Shown in pieces: positions 37,601 through 44,970 of a DNA stretch of 64,000 nucleotides. The notes below the pieces were generated by a model. The model had not been told where the DNA came from. It ran no database searches and saw nothing but the letters and a program-made list of their open reading frames with translations. Both the position numbers and the translations under genes were made by a program. Origin of the DNA: Metridium senile (Eukaryota; Cnidaria; Anthozoa; Actiniaria; Metridiidae); contig OX459099.1 of the NCBI GenBank assembly GCA_949775045.1, positions 276,001 through 340,000 on the forward strand, in the 5' to 3' direction. Positions within the stretch are counted from its first letter, which is position 1; each line of letters starts with the position of its first letter.

Positions 37601-40119
37601 TTCATTTCTCATTGTTGTCACTCACAACTTATGCAAATTAACCAGTAATGTAAGCGTCAAAATAGAATACAGACAACAAGCTAATATAAGTCTAGCTGGT
37701 GCCACATTCAAAATCAACTACCTTTGTATTCTAGGGTCTTTAAATTGGCATTATATGAACCAAGACATAAACACAACATCTGCAGAACATGGACCAGTTT
37801 GCATAAGGATAACATTAGTAGACTTAAAGTTGAAATATGGGCTTTGAGTCAGTATGGCAAGTAGGTTTTGAAAATGTGCCAAGAACCTACTTTGACCAAG
37901 AATAGTCCAGCAGTTTTGAAAAAATGTTTATGCTCACACAAAGCCAGAAGAAAACTTCTATAACATGCAATTCAAATGTCTAGATATTTTTATAGAAAAA
38001 GTTAACATGATTATAGCTATTATTATCCATGTTATGATTATAATATATTCGCATTTTGTAGATAAACTTAGGTCAACATATGTATAACATACAGTACTGT
38101 AAATATATCAATCAATAGTTGCCAATCGTCGTTTATCCATAATAAACATGTAGTTTTTGATAGATATAAAGCAATACCTTCAAAAGCAAAACACTTCACT
38201 AAGAGGCCCTTTAGTAAAACTCGAAGAGTTCAATATCATACAGAAAGCGAAAGGAATAAATAATTAAGCGAAATTAAGGAAAAGTTTTGAAAGTGTTTAA
38301 AGAAGCAATATATATAAACAAAATTAGAATAATAAAATACAGAGTGCATGTAAACGCTTATAGCATTGTAGAAAGTTACAATTAAATCACCTTGTACATT
38401 TGAGGAAAAACAAAAAACTTCACGTATCATCACATATCAAATTTAAAACTCTATATGAAATAACTGCAAGGATATCTTTATAGTATGATGTTTTATGAAA
38501 TAATTGTGACTTATAGTAAAGGACTAGCAAAATGGCGTCCAATATTCCATGCAAGTAACGAAAACATGCTATTCCCATTAGTCACGTATATCGTTCATTC
38601 CAGTAACTCTAAGAAATCATTCTTTCATTAATTTCATCAAAAATAACCCTAACACTAAAGACGATAAACCTAAGGTTTTAGATATCTTGAACTGGACGCA
38701 GCGGAAATTTGAATAACATCGATAGCGTCTTGTACAACAACTTTCACAAGGAAATCTTTTCGACCTTTCGCAACGTAAAATTCTATGATTTCGAAACCAG
38801 TAAACTATGTATAAAAAAACTAACAAATGCTTTAACACATACGTAAGTTATGGTAAACGAATAACCAAGTGAAAAGTTAAATAAAGCGATGATGATATCA
38901 GTGGTGACTCACATAGTTCGAATTCCTTTTTGTAAAATACAAGATTTTGTTACCAGTCTCGAACAACAACAAAAGCGTTCTCGAATTACGGACGCCTTGC
39001 TCGAAACAACATGTAAAACAAACTTTATACCCCAAAATATCAAATTATAGATACCATATGTGCAAATCTCTCTTTTGAATTAAAAAATATCAATAAAACC
39101 CGCCATAAATTGTAGTGTTGTGTAAGGTGCTTGTGTTGATGTTGTACTTACGTTTAGTTCATCAGCTCTTCGTGGAGTCTTTCTATATTCATCAGACCGT
39201 CCTCCTCGTTCGCTATATCGACTGTGATGAGAACTAACCGATCTGTTGTCGTCTGCAGGTCTATCTAGGTCTCTAGGTCTTTTATTTACTCTCGCGTAGT
39301 GTGGCTCATGTTCGCCTTTCATGTCGAAAGACTTGTTACCCCGATCTTCTCTGTCACGATTAGAATCACGATGAAAATCGTCTCCGTTTATTTCTCTGTA
39401 GCCTCGCTCGTGGTCTGAATAAGAAGAACTATACTTTGTGCTTGTATTTCTTTCGTTGTGGTTTTTGTCTGCAATGAAAATACGGGATGATTTTGTGGTT
39501 TATGGATGTAGTTGGGTGGGCGTAACGACGCTTTGCCTTGGTAGCAACTCATTTGAATTTACAGCAAGTTCTTTAGAGAAACGTCACTGTTTAAACCAAT
39601 AATCATCAGCCAATCGATAATGTATTCAATTCTGCATATGAAAACAAAGCTAATTTTTCTTTTAAAAAAATGATAAACTAGATAATGTTTCGCTGCAAAT
39701 ACCAATTAAAAATGTTAAAATTTACACAAAGTGAAGCAAAGCGTCATTGTTTGAAAACTTTTGACGATTTTATGCAATCATGAATAAACAGGAATAATTG
39801 CACACACCGAATTTGCAAGTTAAATATTACCAGTTAGTTCAGGATCCTTGTCTGACATTCTGGAGGCCAGACTTGGAGAATATTCGTCCAATGCTCTGCA
39901 AAATTCGTTGAAACCTCTCTCTCCCTTGTAGTGTAAAACGTCCAACAAACTTTCCCTTCTTTCCCGCTGGCTCCGTCCGATTTTGATATTTTCACTTTCT
40001 TTAATATTAAGGACGTTATGGTCCTCTAGAAAATTAATAACGTCTTCTGTTGGTAAATCACTAAGTAAAATATCACGATTTGCTAGTAGAACTCGTTGAT
40101 ATGGGTGAACTGCGGCCAT
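18362..40119 (-). CDS. TJP1: CARD-containing zonula occludens (ZO/TJP) scaffold
   Basis: A 27-exon gene on the - strand. Coding exons, 5' to 3': 39831-40119, 39152-39468, 33979-34026, 33722-33849, 33433-33535, 33039-33290, 32519-32685, 31614-31709, 30527-30571, 29615-29734, 28383-28457, 27775-28034, 27515-27653, 26972-27228, 26454-26499, 26213-26383, 25610-25767, 25192-25344, 25025-25122, 24752-24861, 24408-24603, 23665-24173, 20818-21072, 19822-20556, 19437-19642, 18707-18850, 18362-18465. The sum is 5,181 nt with no frame break, giving 1,726 aa. Order: CARD, PDZ1, PDZ2, basic/acidic linker, PDZ3, SH3, guanylate-kinase-like, disordered tail, ZU5, ending SVSVLVDHF as in vertebrate ZO-1. ZO proteins are MAGUK scaffolds linking junctional membrane proteins to actin. 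It represents the single pre-duplication ZO of invertebrates. The N-terminal CARD is absent from vertebrate ZO-1/2/3. Confidence 0.95.
18466..18720 (-). repeat. 85-bp tandem copies of intron plus exon end (potential 14-nt micro-exons)
   Basis: Three 85-bp units span the last ZO intron and the 3' end of exon 26. Each carries the exon end TGATACACCAACAG followed by donor GTAATA, and is preceded by GTTTGTATTTGAC(T/A)AG. Copies at 18622-18635 and 18537-18550 are therefore 14-nt segments with an acceptor AG on one side and a donor on the other. Confidence 0.92.
18880..19436. repeat. 31-bp minisatellite at the donor of ZO exon 25
   Basis: About 17 copies of GGTTGGGTTCCCTGTGTGTG plus TGTTGTCCTAT with GT-number and C/T variants. 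The array starts at the donor itself (GTATGTACAGGGAACCCAAC on the - strand, from 19436). It opens three long + strand frames, none of them a gene. Confidence 0.93.
19822..21072 (-). CDS. TJP1: ZO exons 23-24: proline/tyrosine-rich tail
   Basis: Exons 20818-21072 ([19 protein letters not shown] to KPDVLN) and 19822-20556 ([20 protein letters not shown] to [10 protein letters not shown]). No globular domain is seen. [12 protein letters not shown] stretches and many Tyr and Lys-Pro motifs correspond in position to the actin- and partner-binding tail of ZO-1. The last 14 residues of exon 24 ([14 protein letters not shown]) are nearly repeated by the first residues of exon 25 ([15 protein letters not shown]). 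Confidence 0.9.
20565..20805. repeat. About 85-bp tandem repeat at ZO exon 24 acceptor
   Basis: Roughly 2.7 copies of a unit containing ACAATAAAAACATAGTATCG and GCACAGTATACATAGTATAT. The first copy overlaps the polypyrimidine tract upstream of exon 24 (GTTTTTATCGTTTGTCTCTC on the - strand). Confidence 0.88.
21127..23640. repeat. 2.5-kb (ACCACCATCATCAAC)n minisatellite in ZO intron 22
   Basis: A 15-bp unit (ACC ACC ATC ATC AAC, with GCC for ACC variants) repeats across most of the intron between exons 22 and 23. The distal part (21127-21560) has a longer ACTATCATCATC pattern. Long blocks recur about 720-750 bp apart (22170-22480 against 22925-23200), showing a higher-order duplication. Since 15 is divisible by 3, several frames on both strands stay open for 850-945 codons. 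Intact splice sites at 23664 and 21073 with matching phase show that the array is intronic. Confidence 0.93.
23665..24173 (-). CDS. TJP1: ZO exon 22: disordered region with [11 protein letters not shown] repeats
   Basis: A 509-nt exon after the GuK domain. It starts [20 protein letters not shown] and carries about six tandem copies of an 11-residue unit of the form [11 protein letters not shown], encoded by a 33-bp minisatellite. Arg-Gly and Tyr between acidic residues make it a candidate for multivalent self-association. It ends in phase 2 (donor GTGAGT), 24 bp from the large intronic repeat. Confidence 0.9.
24408..25344 (-). CDS. TJP1: ZO exons 18-21: guanylate-kinase-like domain
   Basis: Exons 25192-25344, 25025-25122, 24752-24861 and 24408-24603 encode residues about 891-1076: [58 protein letters not shown] and the Tyr-Ser-rich end up to VWMSEDK. 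The ATP/GMP P-loop of true guanylate kinases is absent ([12 protein letters not shown] instead of GxxGxGK), so this is a protein-binding, catalytically dead domain as in all ZO proteins. The exon ending at 24752 has its last 37 bases and donor duplicated in the following intron. Confidence 0.94.
24646..24790 (-). repeat. 83-bp duplication of the ZO exon 20 end and donor
   Basis: The 3' end of exon 20 plus donor GTGAGTATC is copied 83 bp into the intron. The copy (24670-24706, 37 nt) differs by a few bases and is preceded by (AT)n-AG, giving a pseudo-exon with both splice signals. Confidence 0.9.
24895..25000. repeat. GA-rich microsatellite in ZO intron
   Basis: (GAGA)n with GAGTAGAAGGGAGA interruptions, between GuK exons 19 and 20. 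Confidence 0.85.
25610..26499 (-). CDS. TJP1: ZO exons 15-17: SH3 domain and hinge
   Basis: Exons 26454-26499, 26213-26383 and 25610-25767. GDSFYIKCHFDY matches ZO-1 GDSFYIRTHFEY. The SH3 core continues with [20 protein letters not shown] and ends at [14 protein letters not shown] basic hinge with [20 protein letters not shown] follows, similar in place to the U5/hook segment of ZO proteins that regulates the SH3-GuK contact. Confidence 0.93.
25790..26095. repeat. 17-bp minisatellite near ZO exon 17 acceptor
   Basis: About 17 copies of ACAGTATTGCACAAACG with A/G variants and two AACAACAATAACAACAG inserts. It starts about 25 bp upstream of the exon 17 acceptor on the - strand. Confidence 0.9.
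26972..27228 (-). CDS. TJP1: ZO exon 14: PDZ3
   Basis: Residues about 680-765 in one exon. The binding loop is [19 protein letters not shown], followed by [16 protein letters not shown] and [15 protein letters not shown]. This closely matches ZO-1 PDZ3 (GDQILRVNNVDF and REEAVLFLLDL). In vertebrates PDZ3 with SH3-GuK forms a supramodule binding JAMs and other partners. Confidence 0.94.
27515..28034 (-). CDS. TJP1: ZO exons 12-13: Arg/Asp repeat linker
   Basis: Exon 27775-28034 contains a coding 24-bp minisatellite giving about four copies of the octapeptide RDRDSDRG, ending [16 protein letters not shown]. Exon 27515-27653 adds [18 protein letters not shown] just before PDZ3. The alternating Arg/Asp tract is polyampholytic and probably disordered. 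Repeat number could vary between individuals. Confidence 0.9.
28383..31709 (-). CDS. TJP1: ZO exons 8-11: four frame-neutral linker exons
   Basis: Exons 31614-31709 (96 nt), 30527-30571 (45 nt), 29615-29734 (120 nt) and 28383-28457 (75 nt). All are phase 2 at both ends and multiples of three, so each could be skipped alone without shifting the frame. They encode a charged, disordered stretch between PDZ2 and PDZ3: [31 protein letters not shown], then [18 protein letters not shown] and [17 protein letters not shown]. The splice sites are canonical. The long introns around them hold repeats but no other exon that I can see. Confidence 0.85.
29068..29605. repeat. 64-bp minisatellite at ZO exon 10 donor
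   Basis: About 8.5 copies of a unit holding AATTATGATTGATAAATACA and ATCAATGATGTGTTAACTGC, nearly identical, ending about 10 bp from the exon 10 donor. Confidence 0.93.
31810..31955. repeat. AT-rich tandem repeat in ZO intron 7
   Basis: Three copies of TTATCTAATTATAATAAGTA with ATATAT spacers, next to the dispersed element beginning at 31960. Confidence 0.75.
31960..32256. mobile_element. Dispersed repeat with nested inverted-repeat MITE
   Basis: The sequence from ACTAGTCATAGACGAGTAAA to about 32100 recurs at 35437-35613. Inside it, 32116-32256 is a 140-bp inverted-repeat unit whose arms CTTATTAAACAGTTTAATGT and, in reverse complement, CTTATTAGACAGTTTGATGT match over about 45 bp. No ORF is present. 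Confidence 0.75.
32519..33290 (-). CDS. TJP1: ZO exons 6-7: PDZ2
   Basis: Exons 33039-33290 and 32519-32685. PDZ2 covers residues about 335-412, with [20 protein letters not shown] and [18 protein letters not shown]. The short sheet before RLYVKDV fits the ZO PDZ2 type that dimerises by strand swapping in vertebrates. The exon start RRKV matches the basic link after PDZ1 in ZO-1. Confidence 0.92.
33433..34026 (-). CDS. TJP1: ZO exons 3-5: PDZ1
   Basis: Exons 33979-34026, 33722-33849 and 33433-33535 encode residues about 203-295. The carboxylate loop is GFGIAVSGG, followed by [17 protein letters not shown], which closely matches ZO-1 PDZ1 (GFGIAISGGRDNPH). In vertebrates this domain binds claudin C termini. 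The ligand in this animal may be another junction protein. Confidence 0.93.
34182..34340 (+). mobile_element. Decayed tRNA-derived SINE-like sequence
   Basis: TAGCTTAGTTGGTTAGGG at 34182-34199 fits a Pol III A box. GAGGTCCCTAGACCATCCC is a degraded B-box region about 35 bp on. The flanking text (CCAGTAAAACAGAGCATTGA) is unlike a tRNA gene. Probably an old SINE head. Confidence 0.5.
35437..35613. mobile_element. Second copy of the 31960 dispersed repeat
   Basis: TTATTATCCAACTAGGCATA and GCAGGAGTAGGACTGGATC followed by AATATCCAGTGATATTTTTA match the copy at 31960, and both end with ACACATCAAACTGTCTAATA. Both lie in ZO introns. Confidence 0.75.
36498..36794 (-). mobile_element. tRNA-derived SINE
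   Basis: Read on the - strand, the head at 36794 starts GGCATGGTTGGCCGAGTGGT. It contains a Pol III A box (TGGCCGAGTGGT, 36775-36786) and a B box (GGTTCGATTCC, 36733-36743) at tRNA-like spacing. A non-tRNA body with GGGTTTTTCTCCGGGTTATC follows, then a poly-A/(TTA)n tail at 36498-36525. It is a full-length-looking SINE in ZO intron 2. It is not a functional tRNA gene because the acceptor stem does not pair. Confidence 0.82.
39152..39468 (-). CDS. TJP1: ZO exon 2: charged disordered linker
   Basis: Encodes about 106 residues rich in Ser, Arg, Asp and Glu (for example [20 protein letters not shown] and [19 protein letters not shown]) between the CARD and PDZ1. It ends in phase 0 at DELN. There is no globular domain. 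Many Ser/Thr and Arg residues suggest phospho-regulation. It would tether the CARD flexibly to the PDZ part. Confidence 0.88.
39831..40119 (-). CDS. TJP1: ZO exon 1: N-terminal CARD
   Basis: The start codon is at 40117-40119 and the donor GTAATA follows in phase 1. Residues 1-96 form a full caspase-recruitment domain. Its six-helix pattern is recognisable in [49 protein letters not shown] and [12 protein letters not shown]. CARDs self-associate by homotypic contacts and usually belong to apoptosis, inflammasome or CARMA/BCL10 complexes. The next exon begins with the two bases needed for codon completion (GAC), so the fusion to ZO is a proper splice junction. No in-frame stop intervenes. Confidence 0.9.
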
Positions 40120-41429
40120 TTTACCCTGAGTTCTGAACGGCGTCAGTCGATAAGTGGTTTACCTGTCAATCAAATTGTTTGGGATTCACATTCCACCAAT
40201 CAGAATGCTAGAAATTTTCAAACATGAGTAATATACAACAGTGCAATTTTTAAACAATTCGCTGATATACCTCGTAATTTCGTATTGTTTTACAATGAAA
40301 AATTTCATAATTTGCAGAATTTTCTACTTTATTTTGTTGATCAATAGTTTCAAGTGATTTGAAGGGATAATAAAGATTGAAAACGTGTTTAAATTAAGAA
40401 ATAAATCGACAAATCGATGGAGCGTTGGCAGCATTCCTAATGAGCAGTCATGCAAATCAACAAAATCACGACTATTCTATTCGCATAAACCGTTTCAATT
40501 CCTTTGTGTATTGATAATCAGTTTGATTAGTATTTTGATCTAAGTGTTTAAAACAATGCATCAACCGTCACAAAAATATAACAAAACAAAAAAATACATT
40601 TCGTGTGTTTCCAGTTCAGGTCAGTCATGACCCTGACAATATCAGCGCCGATGACATCTTCCAGTCGCTAAAGATGCAATTTTTGAAACCTTGCCTTCTG
40701 AATATTAGTGAATTTTAATTAATAGCAATGTAATTTTTGACTAATTTCCGCCTAGAACTATAATAAAAACAATAACATTAATAGTAATTTCTACTAAAAG
40801 TGTATTCTCATGATTCAGGCATCGAAGTGTCACATTTCAAGCAATTTTTTTATTCATTAAAATGCAAGGAATTTGGTGATTGTGTTAAGAGATATCTGTC
40901 AAAGATTACAGAAATCTTGAAGCTACAATAATAATTGCAAACCGCGCAACACCATCCGATGTCGGTTATCAAATATAATTGCATTGAGCAATGTCGAATG
41001 ATGTCGAACGATGACGAATGATGTCGAAACATTGCGCTAATCGTGTCGCTGCTTTTTGTTTATGAATAAATTAAAATATATTTTTTAATTCAATTCAATT
41101 CAATTTATTTATAAATATATAATGTTGTACATTTGATTTGCGTGCGCAGCCTGCAGGTAGCATAACTAGCATAATATATTAGGCCGACAATTGGTGTACA
41201 AAATAAAACAAAAAATGTAAAAAAGAAAAGAAAAGAAAACAAAACAAAAGGAAACGTGAATAGGAAAGTGTTTTATTTCATATTACCTAAAAAGACTGCA
41301 GAAACTTAAGTCGATATTTTTCAAAGATTATCGTGCAGTGATTTACCTGTCATGTTTATAGTAGGGACTAGTAATCGACCAATAATAGTAGTATTAGATA
41401 GTGATATAAAAAATAATGAATGACGAGGA

Positions 41430-41745
41430 CACTGACAATGGTTGATTACGCTGACAATAGTTGATGATGACGATAGTTGATGATGACGATGACAATAGTT
41501 GATGACGTTAACAAATAGCGCAATAAAAATAGCCAAATAGCGCAAATAGACAATAGTTGATGATTACGATGACAATAGTTGATGATGACAATAGTTGATG
41601 ATGACAATAATTGATGATGACGATGATAATAGTCGATGACAATAGTTGATGACTACGATGATAATAGCGCTGATAATGGTTGGTGATTACGATGACAATA
41701 GTTAATGACGACGATGATAATAATGTTTGATGATAGCGCTGATAA
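41430..41745. repeat. Degenerate GATGACAATAGTT minisatellite
   Basis: About 20 imperfect copies of GTTGATGATGACGATGACAATA with AAATAGC interruptions, upstream of the ZO start codon. Confidence 0.8.
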
Positions 41746-42239
41746 TCATAATGAAAATGATTGATAGAGATGTTTGATTATAATGCAGTCATTGTATGCT
41801 TGTGATATAAAGTAGGTGTCCATGAGATGACAAGGTCATGGTTGGTAATAATGTGCCACCGTTGTTAATCGTAACGGTTCATATCTCACCTTGAATATAA
41901 TACTTCAAGCACTTCACGCTAACGTGCGCTTTTACATGTACAATAACACTTCCCAAAGTGCATCAAGGTTGTCAGTATCTAGCTTATCTTACAGGGAAAT
42001 AATGGATATTTAAACAAACATTGTCAATTAGTTTGCTATATATAACAATGATAGGATATGACAAACGGAATTAATTATTAGATGTTGACTAAATATAGAT
42101 TGCGTGACAGTCGGTTGTATTTTTAAACCTTGTTCCAATTCACTGCAATCCGTTAGAATACAATGACAAAAGATATTATACGAATAACGCCCCACCCTCA
42201 TTCCATAATACGCCTAAAGTATTTCCAGTTTGATAGTTC

Positions 42240-42345
42240 TGATTGGCTGTCTGTTATACAACATCTACCAATATTATAAACCGAATCGAAATATGCCGGC
42301 CTGCTATTGGCTGTCTATTATACAACATCTACCAATATCGAATAG
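42240..42345. repeat. Direct duplication of about 60 bp
   Basis: TTGGCTGTCTGTTATACAAC with ATCTACCAATATT occurs twice, about 63 bp apart, with one substitution (TGTTATAC against TATTATAC). Confidence 0.8.
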
Positions 42346-42567
42346 ACAATATTGTACAACATGTGATTTTATCAACTTTAATTTCTAAATATATATATTT
42401 ATTTATAATTTACTATTATACAAAGACAAAATTAACTTCAAATGAGTCAAAATATAAACCCTTTCAATTTACGAGTATATATAACAGCAGCTATATTAAA
42501 ATATAGAAAATATTTATTAGCAGTAGACTTGCCAGTCATTGTTAAAATACTACTTTTTAAAAATAGT

Positions 42568-42887
42568 AATATTCCCGAGGGGGACTCCCTTTGTCCAAGT
42601 GGTAGGGGTGATCGCCGGTCGGTTTTGAAAACGACCCCTAAAAGGTATACGCATAAATTGAATGAACTGTTAAAACCTGGTTGATTTCAACCTATAAGGT
42701 ACTATGGTGTTAAGTTCTTGACAGCCTCGGTTATTTTTAGTACCATAGGGAAGTAACAAATGAACCTTACAGGTACAGAGTCACCCTGAGAACCCTACAA
42801 GGTACGCACAGGAAATATTCTGAATTCTAAAAGAAGCGCCGATCACCCCTACCACGTGGACAAAGGGAGTACCCCTGGGGTAATATT
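42568..42887. mobile_element. 320-bp TIR MITE (CCCGAGGGGGACTCCC type)
   Basis: The left end AATATTCCCGAGGGGGACTC with CCTTTGTCCAAGTGGTAGGG matches the reverse complement of the right end (AATATTACCCCAGGGGTACT, CCTTTGTCCACGTGGTAGGG) over about 50 bp. No ORF. I recall similar ends as a common dispersed repeat in anthozoans. Confidence 0.85.
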
Positions 42888-42937
42888 CTCGATGTAGATT
42901 ATTAAAACATATATAAGGAAGGCGATAAAACCTGTAA

Positions 42938-43105
42938 TGTATTGAGCATTATATACGACTATAACCTGAATAGAACAAGTATTGAGCATTATATAACGAC
43001 TTTTACCTGAATAGAACAAGTATTGACCATTATATAACGACTATAACCTGAATAGAACAAGTATTGAGCATTATATAACGACTATAACCTGAATAGAACA
43101 AGTAT
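42938..43105. repeat. 41-bp minisatellite, four copies
   Basis: Repeated GAATAGAACAAGTATTGAGC with ATTATATAACGACTATAACC, with single-base variants. Confidence 0.9.
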
Positions 43106-43432
43106 CAGGGACCATTATAAACGACTATACCTTGTTGTAACGACTTCCAAGATTCGTTAAACATATCAATTAAGTACTGCACATTTTATACCGTACTTAT
43201 TTGGCTACTTGTGGTATGTTTTGACAAATATAACCATTGCTTCATATATAAAGGTATATATAATCATTGATATAAAGATATGTTTGCTCATCTATCCCAT
43301 TCATCTAGATATGGGTATAATCTGATTGGTTATCAATTAATGCGCTGTATCTTTGGTACTAAAAATCATCCAATCAGTGGTACGTTATGAAACACGTGAC
43401 TGTTTGAACGGATAACTCAGCCTGGGTTGTAA

Positions 43433-43501
43433 TCACATCGGGGTGTGCTGAACTTCCTCATCTGAACTTTCCTCTCCGTAGAATACCGCTGGATTGGAAC
43501 C
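43433..43501 (-). other. Candidate terminal coding exon of unknown gene
   Basis: On the - strand the acceptor CTATCTGTTACAG is followed by 22 codons, GSNPAVFYGEESSDEEVQ then HTPM, and TGA. The composition looks coding: acidic, with a CK2-like ESSDEE. The phase (0) equals that of the penultimate exon of the netrin receptor 2 kb upstream (ending GSDT), so it could be an alternative last exon of that gene replacing the P3 exon. It could equally be chance or belong to another transcript. There is no homology that I recognise. Confidence 0.35.
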
Positions 43502-43874
43502 CTGTAACAGATAGTGTGATAGGTTAGTGTGATTGGAGAAGCCAGCTCTTGAAGTGCGTCAATCGGATGAAACGAAAATTATTAGCGAAAACGTGGTATG
43601 CATAAAGAAAATTAAAGACAAAGATGTATGCGCGTGTAAAGAAAAACACGATTGATTAATGTGCGTCAGTGTAATATGGTGTGTACGTCACTGGGTTGGA
43701 AAGATTATTGAACCTGCGCACAATTAGTTAACCTACACACAAAGAAACATTGTCTTGTAGTATCTAAAAGATTGTACACGCGCACAATCACTTAACCTAC
43801 ACACAAAGAAACATTGTCCTGCAGTATCTACAAGATTATTGAACTTGCGCGCAATCGTTTAACATTATCTTGTA

Positions 43875-44120
43875 GAGGGTCCTGAAGGGGGGGTCCGAAT
43901 CCCATTTCCCAGTTTATATTTGGAACAAATCCCAGTAAAAAATCACATAATCCCATCAGTAAAATCACCTAATCCCATCAGTTTTGCTCAAGTTTTCAAT
44001 CCCATTCCCATTTTCTATTGTTCTTTTATTTGTAAATCCCAGTCCCAGTGCATCAAAAACCCATTTTCCCAGTCAAAAAAGGCCAATCCCAGCTCCCATT
44101 TTACCCTTTCAGGACCCTCC
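43875..44120. mobile_element. 245-bp TIR MITE
   Basis: GAGGGTCCTGAAGGGG at the left mirrors CCCTTTCAGGACCCTC at the right. CTTGTA flanks both sides as a possible short target duplication. The interior has many AATCCCA/CCCATTTTC words and no ORF. Confidence 0.78.
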
Positions 44121-44874
44121 TTGTAGTATCTAAAAAACTACAGCGGACTGACGGAAAGAACCCGTCACTATTACTAAGTGCTATCATTTAAATAATACAT
44201 TATCACACTTATTTATAGTTACTTACTTATTTAAATTACCTAGTGATCGGCCATCTATACGTTTTATATCAATCATTCACTCATCTAACTATAAATATAT
44301 AGACTCTTCTGCTCAATCATTCATCCCACAGTCCAATAATTAACCCATTTCGTCAATCCGTCGCTCGCTCGCAGGTCCACTCATCTATTTATTCTTGCGT
44401 TCAATCAATCTATCAATTTCATTCCACATCTTCAGCGAACATGTTTGATGTAGACATTGTGGTTGGCATCCGTAGAATACCATGTTTCATTTTGAACCAT
44501 CAAGAGTAGTAGTTCTTCGTCTTGTTTTAAATTGCGATCAGTTTTGCGTTGTTTCATTTATTCATTCATCTAGAGAATGGAGAACGAAGTTTGTAAGGGA
44601 CTTCGCGTCCGATTGTCATTTCTCCGTGGGCCTTGCGAACCACGTCCAAAATTATTCTAAATAAATCTATATCCATTCATTCGTTTCCTCTTCCATCCAT
44701 CCAATCATTTCTTATTTGGCCATTTTTATCCACTTTTCTATAATTATCCATTTACTCGTTTATATTTATCTCAGTGCCACTTAAGGTAAATACTTCATTT
44801 ATACCGTTATTTACAAAGTGCTTATTGAGTGCTTATACCTCACCTCTAATGTTATCAAGTTATTTATAGTGGTG

Positions 44875-44970
44875 TTATGTTAAATAATCTTGGCTGGTTA
44901 TTTCATTCAAGTCTTTCATGAGCCCTTCAAGTCCGGCGAGCTGGCAGTCCAAGTCAGCCACTACATCCTT
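44875..44970 (-). CDS. NEO1: Netrin receptor terminal P3 exon
   Basis: Acceptor TTCTCTTTAG, phase 0, then KDVVADLDCQLAGLEGLMKD followed by LNEITSQDYLT and TAA. DLDCQLAGLEGLMKDLNEIT is the highly conserved P3 helix of DCC and neogenin, which binds FAK and mediates receptor self-association. Confidence 0.95.
   Translation of the reverse strand, partial: KDVVADLDCQLAGLEGLMKDLNEITSQDYLT

Larger units (their letters stand above)
34027..39151. other. Large ZO intron 2, no extra gene seen
   Basis: This 5.1-kb intron separates the CARD-linker exons from the PDZ exons. It holds two SINE-like copies, a second copy of the 31960 element and a TAGCCTGC hairpin remnant at 34445-34486. A promoter for CARD-less transcripts could lie here, but I found no first-exon candidate that I can defend. 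Confidence 0.6.
40120..44874. other. Intergenic region between ZO and the netrin receptor
   Basis: Both flanking genes are on the - strand, so this holds the ZO promoter and the receptor 3' UTR. Apart from the repeats, elements and candidate exon listed separately, I see no gene. 41085-41260 carries (TTCAA)n and an A-rich end that look like a retroelement 3' terminus but cannot be classified. Confidence 0.55.

Noticed and set aside
44482..44664. 60-codon + strand frame near the receptor 3' end
   Set aside because: No recognisable domain and no splice or start context.
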